Assembly: GCF_901472535.1 (NCBI RefSeq)
Contig: NZ_LR590470.1
Span: forward strand, 4,030,001-4,094,000
Direction: 5' to 3'
Origin: Sphingobacterium daejeonense
GTDB lineage: Bacteria > Bacteroidota > Bacteroidia > Sphingobacteriales > Sphingobacteriaceae
DNA: 64,000 nucleotides
The position numbers and the translations under genes were made by a program. Shown in pieces: positions 48,982 through 57,834 of the stretch (position 1 is the first letter of the stretch; each line of letters begins with the position of its first letter). A model generated the notes under the pieces. The model ran no database searches. It had not been told where the DNA came from and was given only the letters and a program-made list of their open reading frames with translations.

Positions 48982-50033
48982 TTACGAATACTGACCAACC
49001 GAAAAAAAGCACATTCAGGAGATTCTTCACAGAGTTACTTCTAGTTGTTGGATTGACTTTTATTTTTTCTCTTATAGGCTCGACCATTCATCGTCATTTG
49101 GCCATTCTATTTTTATATGTTCCGTTTGCTTATTTGTTGTTTGCCTTAAACAATTATGTTTTATTGGAATTCGTAGCTAAGAAAAAGATTCTTTTCGTTG
49201 AATACTTTTTAATTGTTCTTTTAAGCAGTGCAATAATTTTCATTCCTTTCTGGATGATTATTCAAGGTATTCACGGTCGTCCCAGTAAAAAAATAATTAT
49301 CCTTGGTCTCATCTGTGTCTTGATACTTATTCCATTTACTTATTATTATTTCTTTAGGTTAAGGAGTGATCGGAAGACGATTGCCAGCTTGAGAAAGGAT
49401 CTTGGCAAAACAGCTGCAGAGTATAAGCTTATGCAGTCTCAGGTAAATCCTCATTTCTTATTTAATGTTATGAACAGCATTTATGGGATTGCTTTACAGG
49501 AGGATGCCAGCCGAACTGCTGATTCTATCCAACGGTTGAGCCAAATGATGAGGTTCTTGATTTTTGAGAATCAATTAGATCAAATACCATTATCAAAAGA
49601 CCTTAATTATTTAAAAGAATATATTGCGATTCAAAGCTTGAGGACAGAGAGTGTTCCTTCTGTTAAAATAGAACATAATATTGTCGATAGTTTTGACAAT
49701 CTATTTATTGCTCCAATGCTTTTGATTCCATTTGTTGAGAATGCATTTAAACATGGGATCAGTATGGTTAAGCCATCTTGGATAAAGGTGAATGCAGATG
49801 TTGTTGATGGACAGTTAAAGTTTTCTGTTTACAACAGTATTCATAATATTGAGGGTACGGATTTGGAGAGGACGAAGTCAGGCATTGGGCTTGACAATGT
49901 TAAATCGAGGCTGGATTTAACTTACCCTGATAAATATATGTTGGTTATGGAACAAAACCAGGAAGAATACTTTGTTTTTTTGACTATTGAGCTGCGAGAT
50001 TCTCCTGAATTAATTGAGCGCGACGATGATTAA
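48978..50033 (+). CDS. sensor histidine kinase, LytS/His_kinase family
   Basis: 351 aa. Four membrane helices (about 18-35, 40-62, 72-95, 105-126) are followed by the His_kinase domain (PF06580): phospho-accepting His159 in QVNPHFLFNVMNSIY, then LNYLKEYIAIQSLR, the N-box PFVENAFKHGIS and G-box SGIGLDNVKSRLDLTY of the ATPase. Its gene overlaps the LytTR response regulator by 8 bp, forming a LytS/LytT-type two-component system. The signal is unknown. Confidence 0.93.
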   Translation: MITNTDQPKKSTFRRFFTELLLVVGLTFIFSLIGSTIHRHLAILFLYVPFAYLLFALNNYVLLEFVAKKKILFVEYFLIVLLSSAIIFIPFWMIIQGIHGRPSKKIIILGLICVLILIPFTYYYFFRLRSDRKTIASLRKDLGKTAAEYKLMQSQVNPHFLFNVMNSIYGIALQEDASRTADSIQRLSQMMRFLIFENQLDQIPLSKDLNYLKEYIAIQSLRTESVPSVKIEHNIVDSFDNLFIAPMLLIPFVENAFKHGISMVKPSWIKVNADVVDGQLKFSVYNSIHNIEGTDLERTKSGIGLDNVKSRLDLTYPDKYMLVMEQNQEEYFVFLTIELRDSPELIERDDD

Positions 50034-50709
50034 AGCTATAGCGATCGATGATGAACCCATTGCATTGGATATCATCAGAAGATACTCCGATCGAGTTCCC
50101 TATATAAATTTGGAGAAGCAGTTCTTGAATGGTTTGGAAGCAAGGGATTATTTAATGGAGAATGATGTTAAGTTGTTGTTTTTGGATGTTAGAATGCCTG
50201 ATATCAACGGTATTGATTTATTCAAGGGGTTAGAAGAGAAACCCTTGGTTATATTTTCTACGGCATATTCTGAATATGCGCTTTCAGGTTTCGAATTAGA
50301 GGCATTAGATTATTTGTTGAAGCCTTATAGCTTTGAGCGTTTTGAAAAGGCATGTTTAAGAGCTAAGGAGATGTTGGAGCTGAAGGGTATACTAGAGAAC
50401 AATCCTACCTTATTTGTAAAGGATGGCTATCAAATGGTAAAAATAGATCTTAAAGAGATTTCTGTTCTTCAAGCTGTGGGGAATTACCTTCGATTTGTGA
50501 TGGATGGCAGGGAGGTATTGGCACGAATGACGATCAAGGAGTTTCTTTCAGAATGGGCGGACAATAATTTTATTCAAGTTCATCGTTCATATGTTATTAA
50601 TACGGACAAGGTCAGTAAATTGGACAGGCATGTTATTTGGATCGATGATATAGAAATCCCTATTGGTGGAAGCTTTCAAGATTTTGTTAAAGAAAAGTTT
50701 AAATTATAG
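50026..50709 (+). CDS. LytTR family response regulator
   Basis: 227 aa. Receiver domain with the acidic pair IAIDDEP, phospho-acceptor Asp54 in LFLDVRMPDING, the Thr/Ser FSTAYSEYA and the Lys LLKPYSF. The C-terminal LytTR DNA-binding domain (about 125-227) includes LKEISVLQAVGNYLRF and FIQVHRSYVINTDKV. The start at 50026 is chosen because it begins with the conserved MIKAIAIDDEP; an ATG 12 bp upstream lacks support. Transcription factor partner of the preceding kinase; targets unknown. Confidence 0.93.
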   Translation: MIKAIAIDDEPIALDIIRRYSDRVPYINLEKQFLNGLEARDYLMENDVKLLFLDVRMPDINGIDLFKGLEEKPLVIFSTAYSEYALSGFELEALDYLLKPYSFERFEKACLRAKEMLELKGILENNPTLFVKDGYQMVKIDLKEISVLQAVGNYLRFVMDGREVLARMTIKEFLSEWADNNFIQVHRSYVINTDKVSKLDRHVIWIDDIEIPIGGSFQDFVKEKFKL

Positions 50710-50712
50710 CGT

Positions 50713-51078
50713 ATGCATATTGAGGAATTGCGTGAATATTGTATCAGCAAGGCATTAACGACAGAGGAGACACCTTTTGGTCCAGACACCTTAGTTTTTA
50801 AAGTTTTGGGTAAGGTTTTTTTACTGGTTGGTCTGGATCAGGTTGATGAATTGACTTTTAATGTTAAATGTGATCCTGAGTATGCTATTGAATTGCGGGA
50901 GAAGTATGAGCACACTGTTTTTCCGGGTTATCATATGAATAAGAAGCATTGGAACACTGTACATGCCAATCGTCAGTTATCGGATCAAGCCCTTCGAGAA
51001 TTAATAGATCATAGTTTTGACTTAATCGTTGCTTCATTATCAAAAAAAGATCAGCAGAAATTTATAGATCATAAATAG
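50713..51078 (+). CDS. MmcQ/YjbR family DNA-binding protein
   Basis: 121 aa matching the MmcQ/YjbR family (CyaY-like fold): MHIEELREYCISKALTTEET, PFGPDTLVFKVLGKVF, LTFNVKCDPEYAIELREKY, the PGYHMNKKHWNTV motif and a C-terminal helix. Several relatives bind DNA, but the biological role is unclear. It follows the response regulator after 3 bp and shares its terminator, so it is probably in the same transcript. Confidence 0.9.
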   Translation: MHIEELREYCISKALTTEETPFGPDTLVFKVLGKVFLLVGLDQVDELTFNVKCDPEYAIELREKYEHTVFPGYHMNKKHWNTVHANRQLSDQALRELIDHSFDLIVASLSKKDQQKFIDHK

Positions 51079-51116
51079 GAGGTTTTTGGATTGCTGCAAG
51101 GTTGTTTTTCTTGCAC

Positions 51117-51146
51117 AAAAAAGGCTGCGGATGCAGCCTTTTTTTT
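51117..51146. terminator. bidirectional terminator
   Basis: Stem AAAAGGCTGC/GCAGCCTTTT with a 4-nt loop and A/T runs on each side, between convergent genes. Confidence 0.88.
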
Positions 51147-51702
51147 ATTCACTTAATAATTTTGTTAATTCTTTTTGGATTTCTTCACCTTTATCTTCGT
51201 TGTACCATTTTTGAATGGCTTCTTTAATTTCTTCAAAAGGTTTTCCCTCTGCTTTTTGTTGTTCAAATATATTTTGCAGCGCATCTGGTCTTGGTCCCCA
51301 TACTACTTTGTCGTGACCTACGTCATTACGAATAATAAGTTTAGGGATTGATTTTCCTCCGTTTGTCAAGTAGTCATCGATCAAGAAAGGTTCAGTATCT
51401 CTCAGTTGGATATCAAGATCAATAAAAGGGTTGTCTTTTACAATTTTATAGATCTGTGGTACAGAGTGAGCTGCATCACCACACCAAGGTTCCGTTATTA
51501 AGATCCAATGTTGTGGATCTTTTATATTATCGATGCATACTTTCATTTCTGCAGATGGTTCAAATTTTTTCAGCCATCTGTTCATTCTAGACCAATTTAG
51601 TTTTGTGTAGTTTAGATAGTCAGCGTTAGTTGAGTATGCTTCGTGTGCTTCTGTATTGTTTAAGATATCCTCGAAGTAACTCAGGTATTCGTCAAAAGTC
51701 AT
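51145..51702 (-). CDS. thioredoxin-like protein with a single-cysteine CGDA site
   Basis: 185-aa cytoplasmic protein of the thioredoxin_9 type (PF14595). In place of CxxC it has ITEPWCGDAAHSVP, which keeps only the first cysteine, a hallmark of this family. SIPKLIIRNDVG supplies the cis-Pro loop of the fold. The start at 51702 (MTFDEYLSYFEDIL) is preferred; the open frame extends 39 codons upstream through a Cys/His-rich stretch that looks non-coding. It may act as a peroxiredoxin- or bacilliredoxin-like thiol protein; the function is not shown. Confidence 0.85.
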   Translation of the reverse strand: MTFDEYLSYFEDILNNTEAHEAYSTNADYLNYTKLNWSRMNRWLKKFEPSAEMKVCIDNIKDPQHWILITEPWCGDAAHSVPQIYKIVKDNPFIDLDIQLRDTEPFLIDDYLTNGGKSIPKLIIRNDVGHDKVVWGPRPDALQNIFEQQKAEGKPFEEIKEAIQKWYNEDKGEEIQKELTKLLSE

Positions 51703-51896
51703 GTTGGATTTAATTTTCTCAAAAATACATATAATTCCATTATTTTGGAAAAAATGACATATTGTCACGCTATGATGACAATTCTTTGCAGATATTTCCG
51801 ACTTTGCTATGACAAACAAAGAAAAAACCGTTTGGCATAAGCGTTGTTATTACAATATAAAATCATTTAAACATTAATAAGATAACACAACAAGAT

Positions 51897-53819
51897 ATGT
51901 CAAAAATTATAGGAATCGACTTAGGAACTACCAACTCATGTGTAGCCGTAATGGAAGGTAATGAGCCGGTAGTAATTGCGAATAACGAAGGGAAACGCAC
52001 AACACCTTCAGTTGTAGCATTTGTAGCAGGCGGGGAACGCAAGGTTGGAGATCCAGCAAAACGTCAAGCTATCACTAACCCACAGAACACGATCTATTCG
52101 ATCAAGAGATTTATGGGTGTAACATATAATGAGGCTAAGGGCGAGATTGATAAAGTTCCTTATAAAGTAGTAAAGGGCGACAATGATACACCACGTGTTG
52201 AAATTGGCGACCGTAAATATACTCCACAAGAAATTTCAGCTATGATTGTTCAGAAGATGAAGAAAACAGCTGAAGATTACTTAGGGCAAGAAGTAACGCG
52301 TGCAGTAATTACAGTTCCTGCATATTTTAATGATGCTCAGCGTCAAGCTACAAAAGAGGCTGGTGAGATTGCTGGTTTGAAAGTGGAGCGTATCATCAAT
52401 GAGCCTACAGCTGCAGCATTGGCTTATGGACTTGAGAAAGCAGACAAAGACATGAAGATTGTTGTTTTTGACTGTGGTGGTGGTACACATGACGTTTCAG
52501 TATTAGAATTAGGTGATGGTGTTTTTGAGGTAAAATCAACTGACGGTGACACTCACTTAGGAGGAGATGACTTTGATAACGCGATCATTAATTGGTTAGC
52601 AGATGAATTTGCTGACGAGAATGGTGGTTTAGATTTAAGGAAAGATCCTATGGCTTTGCAACGTTTGAAAGACGCTGCTGAGAAGGCTAAAATTGAATTG
52701 TCAAGCACAACATCAACAGAGATTAACTTACCATATATTACTGCTGATGGTTCAGGTCCTAAACACTTGGTTCGTACCTTATCACGTGCTAAATTCGAGA
52801 GTTTAGTTGGTCCACTTATTGACCGTACTATTGAGCCATGTCGTACTGCATTGAAAAACGCTGGTTTCAGCACATCAGATATCGATGAGATTATTTTAGT
52901 AGGTGGTTCTACACGTATTCCAGCGATCCAAGAAGCTGTTAAAAAATTCTTTGGAAAAGAGCCATCAAAAGGTGTTAACCCAGATGAGGTTGTAGCATTA
53001 GGTGCTGCTATTCAAGGTGGTGTTTTGACAGGTGAAGTAAAAGATGTATTATTATTAGACGTTACTCCACTTTCCTTAGGTATTGAAACTATGGGTGGTG
53101 TTATGACTAAATTAATTGAAGCTAACACGACTATTCCGACTCGTAAATCGGAAGTATTCTCAACGGCTTCGGACAACCAACCATCAGTAGAGATCCATGT
53201 ATTGCAAGGGGAAAGACCAATGGCTGCACAGAACCGTACGTTAGGACGTTTCCAATTGACAGACATCCCTCCTGCTCCACGTGGTATTCCTCAAATTGAG
53301 GTAGTATTTGATATTGATGCTAACGGTATTATCAAGGTATCAGCTATCGACAAGGCTACTGGTAAAGAGCAAAACATTCGTATCGAAGCTTCTTCAGGAC
53401 TATCCGAAGAGGAAGTTAAGAAAATGAAGCAAGAAGCGGAGGCAAATGCTGAAGCGGATAAAAAAGTGAAAGAGGAAGTAGATAAATTGAATGGTGCAGA
53501 TGCTTTAATCTTCTCGACTGAAAAACAATTGAAAGAGTATGGCGACAAAATTTCTGCTGACAAGAAAGCTCCTATCGAATCTGGTTTAGAGAAGTTGAAG
53601 AAAGCACATGCTGACAAAAACTTCCCAGAGATCGAGACTGCGACTACAGAATTGAACAATGCTTGGAGTGCCGCATCTGAAGAGATGTATGCTGCTTCAC
53701 AACAAGGTGCTGGACAGCAACAGCCACAAGGTGATGCTGGTCAAGCGAACAATGGCGGTGGCAACCAAGGTGGTGGCGCTGACGATGTTCAAGATGTAGA
53801 TTTCGAAGAGGTAAAATAA
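51897..53819 (+). CDS. dnaK: molecular chaperone DnaK (Hsp70)
   Basis: 640 aa, full length. ATPase domain signatures IIGIDLGTTNSCVAVMEG, VFDCGGGTHDVSVLELG and ILVGGSTRIPAIQEAV; interdomain linker DVLLLDVTPLSLGIETMGG; substrate-binding domain with VLQGERPMAAQN; Gly/Gln-rich tail ending in DVQDVDFEEVK, close to the EEVD-type end. It folds and protects proteins with DnaJ and GrpE, which are not in this window. The gene stands alone with a terminator at 53850-53882; no clear promoter box was found. Confidence 0.97.
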   Translation: MSKIIGIDLGTTNSCVAVMEGNEPVVIANNEGKRTTPSVVAFVAGGERKVGDPAKRQAITNPQNTIYSIKRFMGVTYNEAKGEIDKVPYKVVKGDNDTPRVEIGDRKYTPQEISAMIVQKMKKTAEDYLGQEVTRAVITVPAYFNDAQRQATKEAGEIAGLKVERIINEPTAAALAYGLEKADKDMKIVVFDCGGGTHDVSVLELGDGVFEVKSTDGDTHLGGDDFDNAIINWLADEFADENGGLDLRKDPMALQRLKDAAEKAKIELSSTTSTEINLPYITADGSGPKHLVRTLSRAKFESLVGPLIDRTIEPCRTALKNAGFSTSDIDEIILVGGSTRIPAIQEAVKKFFGKEPSKGVNPDEVVALGAAIQGGVLTGEVKDVLLLDVTPLSLGIETMGGVMTKLIEANTTIPTRKSEVFSTASDNQPSVEIHVLQGERPMAAQNRTLGRFQLTDIPPAPRGIPQIEVVFDIDANGIIKVSAIDKATGKEQNIRIEASSGLSEEEVKKMKQEAEANAEADKKVKEEVDKLNGADALIFSTEKQLKEYGDKISADKKAPIESGLEKLKKAHADKNFPEIETATTELNNAWSAASEEMYAASQQGAGQQQPQGDAGQANNGGGNQGGGADDVQDVDFEEVK

Positions 53820-53849
53820 GACTTTAAGTTTACCCCCTTATATTAAGAG

Positions 53850-53882
53850 AAAGCTCGGTTCAAATAGGACCGAGCTTTTTCT
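53850..53882 (+). terminator. dnaK terminator
   Basis: Stem AAAGCTCGGT/ACCGAGCTTT with a 9-nt loop, then TTCTATTTTTT. Confidence 0.85.
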
Positions 53883-54561
53883 ATTTTTTATAATGTCTTA
53901 AAATACCTGTATCGAATACTGTCCAGACTGCTGAAGGCATATTTGCTTTCTTCAATGCGACATTTGACCAAGTATTGCAAGAATAAAACAGGTTATAAGC
54001 TCCTTTCGCTTCATAGAAAGCGTCGTCATCTCCGTACTGTGCATTTGTTTTAATAAGAATTGGTTTTCCATTTTCGTCTTTATCTAATGCTTCCAGTACA
54101 TAATCTTTTATTGCGTTATATTGATTGGTGTCGATTTGAATTTTATAGCATAAATCATCTTCGACCATATTCTTGTAATAGGTGATATGTAATGCTGTTT
54201 CTCCTATTCCTAGACCTGCGATCAATGCGGTTTTCAATGTTAAGTCTTTCCATTCAGGCGTATTTAAATAAAAGCCTTTATCTCCCCATCCTATGGAAAC
54301 AAAATTATGGTCTTGAGCATTTCCTTTTGTATTTTCTAATGGGAAGATTTCTGTCCAATCTTGCAGTTCATTTTTAATTGGCAAAACAATATCTGTATGT
54401 ACGCCATTGGACAAAATATAGGCTGTAATATTTTTATTTTGGTTGTTATCATTATGATTTGCGCTTATTCTTGAAAGAATAAAGTCAGCAGCAAAATAGA
54501 TGGCGGCAAAACCAATGAGTCCAATAAAAATATACAGGATTACCATCATAATTTTCTTCAT
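53881..54561 (-). CDS. TIGR02117/DUF2459 family protein
   Basis: 226 aa with an N-terminal membrane anchor (about 4-26) and an external domain of the DUF2459 family: ILSNGVHTDIVLPIKNE, FVSIGWGDKGFYLNTPEW, ETALHITYYKN and the terminal AYNLFYSCNTWSNVALKKANMP with a conserved Cys. In NlpC-like superfamilies this His/Cys layout suggests a peptidase-like fold, but activity is unproven. Convergent with dnaK. Confidence 0.85.
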   Translation of the reverse strand: MKKIMMVILYIFIGLIGFAAIYFAADFILSRISANHNDNNQNKNITAYILSNGVHTDIVLPIKNELQDWTEIFPLENTKGNAQDHNFVSIGWGDKGFYLNTPEWKDLTLKTALIAGLGIGETALHITYYKNMVEDDLCYKIQIDTNQYNAIKDYVLEALDKDENGKPILIKTNAQYGDDDAFYEAKGAYNLFYSCNTWSNVALKKANMPSAVWTVFDTGILRHYKK

Positions 54562-54603
54562 CGTGTAGATTTATATAGGATAAAGATATCAATATTGTAC
54601 TAA

Positions 54604-54640
54604 AACAAAAATGGCAGGACTGAAGCCTGCCATTTTCGTT
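54604..54640 (-). terminator. terminator of the nucleotidyltransferase gene
   Basis: On the minus strand, stem AAAATGGCAGG/CCTGCCATTTT with a 7-nt loop and T-rich tail, 16 bp past the stop at 54656. Confidence 0.8.
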
Positions 54641-54655
54641 TTAGATTTTATATTC

Positions 54656-55569
54656 TTAGAATAATTTTTCTGGATATTCACCATCTGCCACCAATTTAGA
54701 AATACTTTCTTGTACGATTGGTTTATCCTCAACATATGTTACCCCGAACCATTTTGAGGAGGTCGGTATAACTTTGAAGTCAGCTTGACCATTTTTTACC
54801 ATATGGTCAGGAACGGATGGGATAAAGAATTCTGATTTAGGATTATCGCCATTTTCTTCAACGAATTTTGGGAACATCTCCATTGCGACATCGAATATTT
54901 TCGGCGTAAATCCCCAGAAGTTCATCGACACGCGTGCATCTGCTGGCAATTCATTTTTCACTCCATTTTCTTCGAACACGATCTTTTTATCCATTGTTTT
55001 CTTTATCGTAATAGATGTTGGTTCTTTCGGTTACTGATGCCATATGACCTTCGTTAGTTACTTCACATACTCCTCTAGATACATAACCGTAGTCTGACAT
55101 TGTATTTCCCAGTTCGAATCCCATTAAAGACATATGTTTATCATCAGCTTCATTAGAAAGGAAATCTGCCATTTTTTTAAATGCATCATAACCGTAGAAA
55201 TCGTCTGCATTAATTACACAGAAAGGTCCATCGACTTCATCTTTTGCTGACATCACCGCATGTGCAGTTCCCCCACGGTTTAGCACGTTCGATATCTTTG
55301 TCGATTCCGAATTTTCTAAGGTCAAAGTTTTGGAAAGCATAAGCGACTTCGATTTTTCCTTCTAATTTTTTGTCGAATTTTTCACGCATTACTTGCTCAA
55401 ATTCTTCACGGATAATAAAAACCACTTTTCCGAATCCAGCACGTATAGCATCAAAAATGGAATAATCTATAATTGTTTCACCATGTGGACCAAATCCATC
55501 CACTTGTTTTAATGAGCCATAACGGCTCGCCATTCCTGCTGCTAGAACTACCAAAATTGGTTTTCCCAT
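54656..55569 (-). pseudogene. sugar-nucleotide nucleotidyltransferase, two single-base insertions
   Basis: Three minus-strand frames join into one NTP-transferase of 303 aa. N-terminal LVVLAAGMASRYGSLKQVDGFG is the nucleotide-binding loop. The frame breaks at the C5 run 55270-55274 (with four bases it continues AKPWGTAHAVMSAKDEVDG) and again at 54994-54995 (removing one base gives YDKENMDKKIVFEENG). CVINADDFYG holds the metal Asp pair. It resembles UTP--sugar-1-phosphate uridylyltransferase-like enzymes of Bacteroidota; the sugar is unknown. Both breaks look like sequence errors, since all three segments keep strong family motifs. Confidence 0.85.
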
Positions 55570-55604
55570 AATGTTTTTTAGTTTAGTTTTCGATTTTTCG
55601 TACG

Positions 55605-55612
55605 CAAATATA
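55605..55612 (-). promoter_or_regulatory. promoter -7 box of the nucleotidyltransferase gene
   Basis: On the minus strand TATATTTG matches TAnnTTTG, 35 bp before the ATG at 55569. Confidence 0.5.
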
Positions 55613-55623
55613 GTATTTTAAAA

Positions 55624-57171
55624 TTATCTCTTTTTGAATATGGAGTTTAGGATTCCTGTTGCGATTTTTCCTAAGAGCTTAGCTCCTTCTCTTGCCAATG
55701 TTCTGCTGGCTTGATTTTGGGCTGCTTCCAAAGGTGTTTGTCTTCTGGATCTCGAGGAGCTGCTTTTACTGGCTGCTTTCTCTTGGGCCGCTTTTGTTGC
55801 TTCAGCTTCAGCTTTGGCCTCATTAACTTTTTGTCTTTCTTCTAAAATTTCAGAGGCTGTTTCTCTTTCTACTCTTTCTTGGTATTTGCCTCTATATTCA
55901 GAGTTCTGAATAAGTTCTTGATATTTTTCTGTCGAACAAGGCCCCATAATCGCTCTAGCGGGAACTAAATGAGTTGCAACTACCTCTGTTGGGATACCTT
56001 TATCATTTAATACTGTTATTAATGCTTGACCTGTTCCTAATGAGGTTAAAACTTTATCGATTTCATAGAACTCAGAGGTTGGATACGTTTTAACTGTTTT
56101 TCTTAAGTTGTCCGCATCGTTTGGGGTAAATGCTCTTAGGGCGTGTTGCACTCTATTTCCTAATTGTCCCAAGACAGATTCAGGAATATCTGTTGCTGCT
56201 TGAGTACAGAAGAATACGCCTACTCCTTTTGACCTGATCAATCTTACAATTTGTTCGATTTGTGTCAAGAAAGCTTTTGATGCCCCATTGAATAGTAAAT
56301 GTGCTTCATCGAAAAAGAAGACTAACTTTGGTTTGTCTAAATCTCCTACTTCGGGAAGGTTTTTGAAGAGTTGGGCTAATAAGCTTAATAGAAATGTAGA
56401 GAACAATAAAGGTTGATCCTGGATATCGGAGATATTCAAAAGTGTAATCACTCCTTTTCCATCAATTTTTCCAAATAGATCTTCTATATCGAATTCTTTC
56501 TCTCCGAAAATATGTGCTAATCCCTGTTGTTCTATAGCTACAATTTTTCTCAATATGGTGTTTGCACTTGCTGTTGAAATCTTGCCATAATCATTTTTTA
56601 TTTCCTCTGCTCCTGGTCCGTCTGACAAATAGCTAAGGAGTTTTTTGAGGTCTTGGAAATCTACTATTGGTAACTGTGTATCATCTGCATATTTAAATAT
56701 AGCACTCAATACTCCAGCTTGCGTATCATTCAGATCTAATATGCGGGCTAACAATACAGGACCAAAATCTTCTACAGTCACTCGCATTGGTGCTCCAAGT
56801 TTTCCTGACAGAGAGAATATTTCTATTGGGAATTCTGCTGGTTGAAAGGGAATACCGACAGCATTTCCACGTTCGATTAGGGCATCATTTGTTTTTCCTG
56901 GCTGAGCGAGGCCGGATAGGTCACCTTTCACATCCAGCATAAACACTGGCACTCCTGCATCGGAGAGTTGCTCAGCCATCAATTGTAGGGTTCTAGTTTT
57001 CCCTGTTCCTGTTGCTCCGGCAATAAGTCCATGTCGGTTCATCATTTTGAGGGCAAGATTTACCTTTGCCTCAGTAACAATTTCACCGTTTAAGATTCCT
57101 GATCCTAATTGAATAAAAGGCCCTTTAGGGCTATAAGAAGTTGTTATTTTTTGAATAAATTGTTCTTTCAT
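55624..57171 (-). CDS. HerA/YjgR-like P-loop ATPase (DUF853)
   Basis: 515 aa. Walker A at about 51-60 (AGATGTGKTRT), Walker B in LVFFFDEAHLLFNG (about 290), the sensor segment FFCTQAATDIPESVLGQLGNR and an Arg-finger-like RVQHALRAFTPND. A charged coiled-coil (about 420-485, EERQKVNEAKAEAEATKAA) leads to a basic C-terminal tail. This is the DUF853 branch of HerA-FtsK ATPases, typically about 500 aa and of unknown cellular role; it probably acts on DNA or as a hexameric motor. Confidence 0.9.
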   Translation of the reverse strand: MKEQFIQKITTSYSPKGPFIQLGSGILNGEIVTEAKVNLALKMMNRHGLIAGATGTGKTRTLQLMAEQLSDAGVPVFMLDVKGDLSGLAQPGKTNDALIERGNAVGIPFQPAEFPIEIFSLSGKLGAPMRVTVEDFGPVLLARILDLNDTQAGVLSAIFKYADDTQLPIVDFQDLKKLLSYLSDGPGAEEIKNDYGKISTASANTILRKIVAIEQQGLAHIFGEKEFDIEDLFGKIDGKGVITLLNISDIQDQPLLFSTFLLSLLAQLFKNLPEVGDLDKPKLVFFFDEAHLLFNGASKAFLTQIEQIVRLIRSKGVGVFFCTQAATDIPESVLGQLGNRVQHALRAFTPNDADNLRKTVKTYPTSEFYEIDKVLTSLGTGQALITVLNDKGIPTEVVATHLVPARAIMGPCSTEKYQELIQNSEYRGKYQERVERETASEILEERQKVNEAKAEAEATKAAQEKAASKSSSSRSRRQTPLEAAQNQASRTLAREGAKLLGKIATGILNSIFKKR

Positions 57172-57364
57172 AATTATCTAGCATTAATCCGCTATTTAAA
57201 TTTATGAATAAAGATATCCTTTTTCAACTTAAGAATTTAAACAAAGTTATGTTAACATAATATTAAGATTTCAGACAAAAGGCACGACTTTTGTAATTTT
57301 TTCATAATAAAAATTTCAAAAAAGGTTTTTTTTTTGAAATTAAATTTTATTTTTGTGATGTTAT

Positions 57365-57728
57365 ATGATTACACGGGCATACATATTTACAAAAGCATAT
57401 AGAATATTAGCGGCAAAGCTTTGCTTTTTTATCTTTTTCACGAAGATGCTAATTTCTGTTACGCCTATGTTTGTAGATGTACTTGATCAGGGTACAGTCT
57501 TGCAAGTGGTCATGCAATTAGAAATTGAGAACACGGCAAAAGGTGCTAACAGCAATAATGAAGATTTGCATGAGACTGGCATCAAGATTTTTAGGCCAGG
57601 TGAGATCAATTTTATGAGTTTCAACCCCCACAGTTGAAAATACTGGCGGCATCAAACACTACCTGAAAAACGAAAAGAGTATTTGTGCCTACCATTCTTC
57701 CGTTCCCACCCCACCTCCAAACTGTTAA
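57365..57728 (+). pseudogene. small exported protein of unknown function, single-base insertion
   Basis: The frame from 57365 starts with a membrane/signal segment (IFTKAYRILAAKLCFFIFFTKMLISVTP) and stops at 57637. Reading four instead of five Cs at 57625-57629 continues the protein as FNPTVENTGGIKHYLKNEKS to a Pro-rich end at 57728, 120 aa in all. The repaired frame is plausible but the family is not recognised. It follows an AT-rich 190-bp gap with no other gene and precedes the SulP transporter by 106 bp. Confidence 0.5.
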
Positions 57729-57834
57729 TTCGACTTTCGAGGAATAATTATGTTCTGACGTCATTATTGATGTCTTAATGGGCATATCGAATCATTTTAT
57801 CATTTGTTGAATTAAAAATTTAAAACGTAAGTTT

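Noticed and set aside
54656..55569. Three separate small genes instead of one nucleotidyltransferase
   Set aside because: The pieces carry successive parts of one family and join when single bases in short runs are removed; the same is true for the other split genes listed.
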